Positions 6,723 through 11,394 of a stretch of 11,394 nucleotides of DNA are shown here, in pieces; the stretch's first letter is position 1; each line of letters opens with the position of its first letter. The notes below the pieces were generated by a model. It ran no database searches. It had not been told where the DNA came from and saw nothing but the letters and a program-made list of their open reading frames with translations. The translations under genes were made by a program, and so were the position numbers. The DNA is from Spirochaetales bacterium (GTDB lineage: Bacteria; Spirochaetota; Spirochaetia; DSM-27196; SLAA01), in the NCBI GenBank assembly GCA_007126415.1, contig SLBH01000269.1, positions 1 through 11,394 of the forward strand, in the 5' to 3' direction.

Positions 6723-6740
6723 AGGAGAATTACCCCAATG
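6723..6740 (+). promoter_or_regulatory. Shine-Dalgarno site deciding the fabF-type start
   Basis: AGGAG at 6723-6727 lies 10 nt before the ATG at 6738-6740. This favours that ATG over the in-frame ATG at 6690, whose 16 extra residues (MLEPARRDKHDRRITP) do not belong to the family. Confidence 0.75.
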
Positions 6741-7982
6741 CAGGAGCGACGAGTAGTGATCACAGGGATGGGCACGGTGAATCCGGTAGGAAACTCGGTG
6801 AAAGAGAGCTGGGAGACCGTACTCAGCGGCCGAGGCGGGATCCGTCGCATCGAGCGCTTCGACGCCTCGCACCTCGCGTGTCAGATCGCCGGCGATGTAA
6901 AGGATTTCGATTACACACAGTACTTCAACGGCGATATGCGCAAGAAGGCGAAGCGCATGGATCGCTTCTGCCATTACGCCGCGGCTGCGATGCAGGAGGC
7001 CGCCGAACAGGCCGGGCTGTCACAGATAGAGGACCGGCGCCGAGTGGGCATAACCGTGGGAAGCGGAATCGGAGGTCTTACGGTGCAACACGACAACAGC
7101 ATCGGACTCTCAGCCAAAGGCCCGCGTAGCGTGAGCCCGTTCTATATCCCGATGGCGATCGGCAACATGGCGTCCGGAGTGCTCAGTATGATGTACGGCC
7201 TGCTCGGCCCCAACTTGAGCATTCAGACTGCGTGCGCCACCGCGAATCATTCGATCGCGACCGCGCAGATGATCATCAAGAACGGCATGGCGGATGTCAT
7301 GGTGGCGGGCGGCGCCGAAGGCACCTTGATGGAGCTTGCAATCACCGCGTTCGCAAACATGCAGGCGCTCTCCAGGCGTAACGACTCACCCGAGACCGCG
7401 TCGCGCCCATACGACCGCGACCGCGACGGCTTTGTGTTGAGCGAGGGCGCCGGGATTCTGATCCTCGAGGACCTCGAGCACGCGAGGCGCCGAGGCGCCG
7501 ATATTCTCTGCGAGGTGCGCTCCTGCGGCATGTCGGGTGACGCGTACGACTTTGTGGCCCCCGACCCCGAAGGCAAAGGTGCAGCCTACGCGATGCAGAT
7601 GGCGCTCGAGCAGGCCGAACTGAACGCTTCAGATTTGGATTACATCAACACCCACGGCACCTCCACCCCGGTCGGCGATATCGCCGAGCTCAACGGCATC
7701 TACGAGCTCATCAAAGCGAGCCCGGAGCGCACACATGTCGGCTCAACGAAGTCATACCACGGTCATATACTCGGCGCCACCGCCGCGGTGGAAGCGATCC
7801 TCACGGTACAGGCGATCCGCGAAGGACTTATCCCGGCGAACATAAACATCTTCACCCCCGACCCCGAGCTCCCGCCGGTGCAGCTGCCGACCGAGGTAAT
7901 AGAAAAGCCGATCAAGGCCGCGCTCTCAAACTCCTTTGGGTTTGGGGGGCACAACTCGAGCCTTGTACTCTCTGCCGTGTAG
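6738..7982 (+). CDS. fabF: beta-ketoacyl-[acyl-carrier-protein] synthase II (FabF type)
   Basis: This is 414 residues, the normal FabF length. The enzyme condenses malonyl-ACP with acyl-ACP to elongate fatty acids in the cytoplasm. The thiolase-fold catalytic triad is intact: C166 in IQTACATANHS, H306 in NTHGTSTPVGD and H343 in KSYHGHILGA, with K338 just before it. The N-terminal VVITGMGTVNPVG and C-terminal NSFGFGGHNSSLVLS are diagnostic; the GGHN in place of the more usual GGTN is a tolerated variant. The start is set by AGGAG 10 nt upstream. No acpP, fabD, fabG or fabH lies nearby, so this copy stands outside a fab cluster. It is followed after 16 nt by the MgtE gene, probably on the same transcript. 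A specialised ketosynthase of the same superfamily is possible, but the normal length and motifs favour housekeeping FabF. Confidence 0.9.
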   Translation: MQERRVVITGMGTVNPVGNSVKESWETVLSGRGGIRRIERFDASHLACQIAGDVKDFDYTQYFNGDMRKKAKRMDRFCHYAAAAMQEAAEQAGLSQIEDRRRVGITVGSGIGGLTVQHDNSIGLSAKGPRSVSPFYIPMAIGNMASGVLSMMYGLLGPNLSIQTACATANHSIATAQMIIKNGMADVMVAGGAEGTLMELAITAFANMQALSRRNDSPETASRPYDRDRDGFVLSEGAGILILEDLEHARRRGADILCEVRSCGMSGDAYDFVAPDPEGKGAAYAMQMALEQAELNASDLDYINTHGTSTPVGDIAELNGIYELIKASPERTHVGSTKSYHGHILGATAAVEAILTVQAIREGLIPANINIFTPDPELPPVQLPTEVIEKPIKAALSNSFGFGGHNSSLVLSAV

Positions 7983-7998
7983 CGGGACAAAGAACGCT

Positions 7999-9357
7999 AT
8001 GATCCTCCAACCCGAGCTCATCGACCGCTATCACGAGGAGCTAAAGACGGCCCTTGAGGAAAGGCGCTACTCGGAAGCGGCTTCGATCGCAACGGCTAAG
8101 CTCTCGGACAGCCGTGCCGCCGAGGTCCTCAGCGAAGCCTCCGCGGAGGCGGCTATCCCGTTTCTGCTCGCCTGCGGGGGCGCCCACGGCGGTCGGATAC
8201 TCGCGAAGCTTCCCACGGGTTATGCGGCGCAAGCGCTGTGTTCGGCCGCCCCCGAAACGGCGGGAGCGTTACTCGAGATGACGCCTCCCGATCATGCTGC
8301 CGACATCATTCAGGCGCTTCCCGATGATACGAGGGGGCAACTTCTGCAGCATACGTCCTCGGTCTTCAACGAGACTATCGGCACCCTGCGGCGTTACACC
8401 CCCGGAACCGCCGGTGCGCACATGACCTCACGATTTCTCACGATCACTCGAGATCACAGTGTCGGGGAGACCCTCAGCGCCATTCGCTCGGCTGCCGCCG
8501 ATATCGAGCACAGCAGCTACGTGTACGTGGTAGACGGTATCGGGAAGCCGCTTGGAGTCGTCTCGGCTCGCGATCTTCTTCGCCACGACCCCAAAGCACC
8601 CTTGCTGCGGGCCATGACGCCGCACGTAGTTGCGGTGACGGTGGACGACAGCGCGGCAGAGGCGGCACGCCTCATCCGCAATCGTCGTTTCACGATGCTG
8701 CCGGTACTCGACCACAACAGCGTTCTCGTAGGCGTGATCAGCTTCGACGACGCGATCGACATTCTCACCACGCAGGTCGCCGATCAATTCACCGGAATCA
8801 ACGCCGGCTCAACCGACGAGTCTTTCTTCACACCACCGCTGTCGGCGATCAAGATGCGGCTGCCGTGGATGGCGGCAAACGTGTTCCTGAACCTCGGCGC
8901 GGTCGCGGTGATCACCGGATTTGAGGAGACGATTGCAGCCGTTGCAATCCTTGCGGCGTTCTTGCCGATGATAACAGACATGGGCGGCAACGTCGGTATA
9001 CAATCGCTGTCGGTCGCGATCCGTGCGATCGCGCTCGGCGAGGTCCGCCTTCGCGAGTTCTGGCGCGCCATTCGCAAGGAGCTCGTCATAGGGCTCATAA
9101 ACGGTGTTGCTCTCGGGGTGTTGTTCATGACGATCGCGACGGTGTGGCATCGCAACGCACTGATCGGCGCGATAGCGGGATTCGCGTTGTCGATAAACGT
9201 CGTAGTGGCCGGTGTCGTCGGCGGCACTATCCCGTTTCTGATCAAGCGCTTAGGGAAAGATCCGGCACTGATGACCGGCCCACTGCTTACGACGATCACC
9301 GATATCACCGGCGTTTCGATCTACCTCGGGCTGAGCACGCTTTTGCTGTTACGCTGA
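7999..9357 (+). CDS. mgtE: MgtE-family magnesium channel/transporter
   Basis: This is 452 residues, close to the 450 of Thermus MgtE. It moves Mg2+ across the cytoplasmic membrane as a dimer gated by cytoplasmic Mg2+ binding. Residues 1-135 are the superhelical MgtE N domain; 137-262 are a CBS pair (YTPGTAGAHMTS and MTPHVVAVTVDDS begin the two halves); about 287-451 hold five membrane segments. PMITDMGGNVGIQS (323-336) is the family pore signature, and D435 in TTITDITG matches the conserved pore Asp (Asp432 in Thermus). The ATG at 7999 is preferred over the in-frame ATG at 7936 because the latter lies inside fabF and the family N-terminus starts with MILQPELIDRYHEEL. The Shine-Dalgarno site (AAAGAA) is weak, which suggests coupling to fabF 16 nt upstream. 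There is no room for a Mg2+ riboswitch between the two genes. Confidence 0.93.
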   Translation: MILQPELIDRYHEELKTALEERRYSEAASIATAKLSDSRAAEVLSEASAEAAIPFLLACGGAHGGRILAKLPTGYAAQALCSAAPETAGALLEMTPPDHAADIIQALPDDTRGQLLQHTSSVFNETIGTLRRYTPGTAGAHMTSRFLTITRDHSVGETLSAIRSAAADIEHSSYVYVVDGIGKPLGVVSARDLLRHDPKAPLLRAMTPHVVAVTVDDSAAEAARLIRNRRFTMLPVLDHNSVLVGVISFDDAIDILTTQVADQFTGINAGSTDESFFTPPLSAIKMRLPWMAANVFLNLGAVAVITGFEETIAAVAILAAFLPMITDMGGNVGIQSLSVAIRAIALGEVRLREFWRAIRKELVIGLINGVALGVLFMTIATVWHRNALIGAIAGFALSINVVVAGVVGGTIPFLIKRLGKDPALMTGPLLTTITDITGVSIYLGLSTLLLLR

Positions 9358-9423
9358 ACACGACTCTACGCGCGGCCGAGCCGCTGATAACACGCGAATC
9401 CCGCGCGCGGCGCCGCACAACAT

Positions 9424-11394
9424 TCAGCGACTCAGGGCGCGGCGATCGGCGAACTCGCGCAGAGCTTGGTTGATCGGGCCGAGGCTCACGCGCTCGGGAT
9501 CGAAGGAACGGCCAAGAACCTCTTGCGCGAACGCGTGCTCCTCATGACTGGGGTCGGAGTTGGCGGCGATCAACTCGAGGTACGAATCGATGCCTCCGAT
9601 GTCTTCCGGTGGCGCCGCACCGCGAGCATCTACACAACGCAGGCGCGCTACCTCGGGGGTGGAGCCGTCGTCGGCACCCCCGGCGGTGACGGTTACGCGG
9701 TGATCCCAGTTGTCGCCGAAGTCGTACAGATACTCAAATGCGCTTCCGGCCGGCGGTGCCGCGGTCTGCAAGAAGCAGCGGTGCTCGTCGCGCGCGCCGG
9801 CCGACACTGCATACTCATCCTCGAGCGAGGCGTACACGCTCGTGCCGATTCGAAATGAGTGCAGGTGCATATTCAGCCACTCGAACGCTATCTGCAGCAC
9901 ACCGTGCAACTCGCCGAGCGTGATATTCCCGGGCACCTCGAGCGTGCGCCGTATCGGCGGCGCCGAGCCCGCGAGGAGTACCTCCAACCGGTAGACGCGC
10001 TGCGAAGGAGGACGCTGCAACGGGCGCGGGAGTTCCTCGGCGAGCTGTTCGGCGAACTCGGCCGCATCCCACACTAGGTCCGGCTCCTCGGCGTACGCGG
10101 TGTAGTCGGGTTCGTCGTGCCGGGGTTCTTCGAACTCCGGTGCATCGTGCTCCGGGTCGCGACCGTCGGGAGCCCCGCCGCGAATTACCTCAAACCGCGC
10201 GCGCTGCTCGGCCGGGTCGCCCCAGGCGCCCTCCTGCAACGGCTCGTCGTCGTCATCATCATCATAATCATCATCATCGAACTCGAGCGCGGTTTCCACC
10301 TGCAGACGGCCGGACGCCAGCGCCTCGGCGAGCTCCTCTATGAGCGGTTCATACCGTTTCAGCGTAAACTCGTCGACCGAGGCCGGATCGTTGAGTATCT
10401 CGACGAACTGCGATAACCGTCCGCTTAAGCGCGCAAGCCGCCCGGTCTCCTCCATCGGAAACTCAGCAGGGTCCACCCCGCGATGGTCAAGACTATGCAG
10501 CCAGTGCCGCTGCTCTCGGATCAGCTCGAGCACGCGGGCGCGAAGCCCCGCCACCCGGCGTTCGTCATCGCTCACCGGCAGCGCGCACAACCTACTCCAG
10601 AGCTCCTGAATAAACTCTTCGAAGTTCTTGCGCTGCCGCTCGTCGTGAAAACTCAAGGTCCGCCCGCCGAGAGCGCCCTGTAGCGGGCCGTACAGATCGG
10701 ATTCGCCGCGCAAGACAGCGTCTCGAAAGAACGCCTGGAGCTCGGCCGCGGTTAGATCAACGCCCAGGTCCTCAAAGATTGCATCGAGCGAGTCGCGGTC
10801 CCCGCGAGACGGGGCGAACCCCGGGAACATAAGCGCAGCCTCCGGCTCGTCGTCGGCGTACCAGAGGATCGCCATCCCAACCAAGCTCTGCAGCCCAACC
10901 TTCGTGCTGCGCTCGAGGTACTCCTCCAGCGCCAACCGGGGCTTGGTCCGCATCGTCTTAGGACCCAAGGCGTAGGCGTGAGCGAGCGGGACGTGGGGCG
11001 GAACGTCCGGACCGTACTGCTCGAACGCCTTGCAGAGCTCGCGGTCCATCCAATCTACCCAGCGCCTCTGCTGCGCCTCCGTTCCACGGAGGGTGCTCGG
11101 TAAGCCGGTCTCGACGCGAAACGCGCAGTCGGCAAAGGAAAGCAGCTCAAACTGCAGCAGCGGGGGCTCATCGGCCTCGGTACGCGTCAACAGCTCGCCG
11201 ATATCTAGTGCCGGCAGGTCCACTTGGCGGCGCTCGGCCTGTATCGTTTCCTCAAACTCGGGATCCTCAGAGCCGTCCCCCGGCAGCAGCAGCTCCGGCG
11301 GAACCAGCAGCGGGAAATGCTCGCCCACATACCGCAGCGAGCGCGAGACACGCCGCACCTTGAGCGGCATCCCGTCGGGGCCCTCGAAATGAAA
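9424..11394 (-). CDS. large protein with C-terminal plasmid pRiA4b ORF-3 (PRiA4_ORF3) domain, 5' end open
   Basis: The frame is open to the right edge (FHFEGPDG precedes the first Met), so the start may lie outside. An ATG at 11370 would give 648 residues, with only a distant GAGG before it. Numbering counts from that Met. Residues 457-640 are a PRiA4b ORF-3 domain: VYRLEVLLAGSAPPIRRTLEVP (459-480), HLHSFRIG (502-509), YLYDFGDNWDHRVTV (547-561) and APPEDIGG (586-593). The family is often described near IS1096-type elements, but its function is unknown and no transposase is visible here. Residues 1-350 are a largely helical region I do not recognise, including MDRELCKAFEQYGPDVPPHV (108-127). 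Residues 364-376 form an almost pure Asp run, followed by a Glu/Asp/Pro-rich linker to about 430. There is no signal peptide in the visible part and no membrane helix. It ends 66 nt from the convergent mgtE. Confidence 0.75.
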   Translation of the reverse strand, partial: FHFEGPDGMPLKVRRVSRSLRYVGEHFPLLVPPELLLPGDGSEDPEFEETIQAERRQVDLPALDIGELLTRTEADEPPLLQFELLSFADCAFRVETGLPSTLRGTEAQQRRWVDWMDRELCKAFEQYGPDVPPHVPLAHAYALGPKTMRTKPRLALEEYLERSTKVGLQSLVGMAILWYADDEPEAALMFPGFAPSRGDRDSLDAIFEDLGVDLTAAELQAFFRDAVLRGESDLYGPLQGALGGRTLSFHDERQRKNFEEFIQELWSRLCALPVSDDERRVAGLRARVLELIREQRHWLHSLDHRGVDPAEFPMEETGRLARLSGRLSQFVEILNDPASVDEFTLKRYEPLIEELAEALASGRLQVETALEFDDDDYDDDDDDEPLQEGAWGDPAEQRARFEVIRGGAPDGRDPEHDAPEFEEPRHDEPDYTAYAEEPDLVWDAAEFAEQLAEELPRPLQRPPSQRVYRLEVLLAGSAPPIRRTLEVPGNITLGELHGVLQIAFEWLNMHLHSFRIGTSVYASLEDEYAVSAGARDEHRCFLQTAAPPAGSAFEYLYDFGDNWDHRVTVTAGGADDGSTPEVARLRCVDARGAAPPEDIGGIDSYLELIAANSDPSHEEHAFAQEVLGRSFDPERVSLGPINQALREFADRRALSR
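10244..10279. repeat. trinucleotide run encoding a poly-Asp tract
   Basis: The plus strand reads (TCG)3(TCA)4 TAA (TCA)3 TCG. On the coding minus strand this gives GAT/GAC codons interrupted by one TAT, yielding DDDDYDDDDDD between the helical N-terminal part and the pRiA4b ORF-3 domain. It is an imperfect microsatellite that can change length without a frameshift. Confidence 0.9.

Larger units (their letters stand above)
6536..6737. other. 202-bp divergent intergenic region (araC-type / fabF-type)
   Basis: This is the only long non-coding stretch in the window. Its middle (about 6600-6680) is clearly more AT-rich than the flanks and includes a run of eight A at 6622-6629. It must hold the promoters of both divergent units. 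Within it I see a palindromic TTGCAA (6637-6642), a dyad at 6662-6679 and the AGGAG of the fabF-type gene. No small ORF with a convincing ribosome site was seen. Confidence 0.6.

Noticed and set aside
7983..7998. Mg2+ riboswitch before mgtE
   Set aside because: Only 16 nt separate the two genes, far too short for an M-box or similar leader.
9358..9423. Possible bidirectional terminator in the mgtE / pRiA4b ORF-3 gap
   Set aside because: The gap has GC-rich self-complementary words (for example GCGGCGCCGC at 9407-9416) but no stem with a usable loop and no T tract on either strand.
10117..10416. Plus-strand frame with a poly-Ile stretch
   Set aside because: The Ile run is just the complement of the poly-Asp triplet repeat read in another frame.
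9424..11394. Mobile element suggested by the pRiA4b ORF-3 domain
   Set aside because: No transposase, terminal inverted repeats or target duplication is visible, so the domain alone does not support an insertion sequence.

Overview
The window is GC-rich (about 60%), densely coded bacterial DNA with seven protein genes. No RNA gene, insertion sequence or CRISPR array was seen. Both end genes are open at the window edges. Predicted proteins are rich in Glu/Asp and rather poor in Lys, which would fit a salt- or alkali-adapted bacterium. The overall look of the fatty-acid synthase, the conserved hypothetical protein and the LTA-synthase-like protein reminds me of free-living Spirochaetota. That assignment is an impression and rests on no marker gene.

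Layout. (1) Positions 1-3021 (+): the 3' part of a very long gene that joins three phosphoester enzymes in one chain: an LTA-synthase/sulfatase-type alkaline-phosphatase-fold domain, a glycerophosphodiester phosphodiesterase (GDPD) TIM barrel and an endonuclease/exonuclease/phosphatase (EEP) domain. The sulfatase-type domain has its metal-site motifs in view but is cut at its 5' end; the other two look catalytically complete. (2) Positions 3143-4987 (+): a 614-residue conserved hypothetical protein with its own candidate promoter and a TTG start behind a good Shine-Dalgarno site. (3) Positions 5031-5705 and 5702-6535 (-): an AraC-family regulator followed by an AlkA-type DNA glycosylase, overlapping by 4 nt and so probably translationally coupled. 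(4) A 202-bp divergent intergenic region with a dyad and weak promoter candidates. (5) Positions 6738-7982 and 7999-9357 (+): a FabF-type ketoacyl-ACP synthase and an MgtE magnesium channel 16 nt apart, probably one transcript. (6) Positions 9424-11394 (-): a long protein ending in a plasmid pRiA4b ORF-3 domain, with an acidic linker encoded by a trinucleotide run.

How the genes may work together. The regulator/glycosylase pair looks like a small self-contained alkylation-repair unit. FabF and MgtE share a transcript without an obvious functional link. The most unusual object is the triple-domain protein at the left edge. If it keeps the membrane anchor usual for LTA-synthase-type proteins, it would place three phosphodiester/phosphomonoester chemistries outside the cytoplasmic membrane, suggesting remodelling or scavenging of phospholipid or phosphoglycerol polymers. 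That function is inferred. Both convergent gene ends are tightly packed, with no classical hairpin-plus-T-tract terminator visible.
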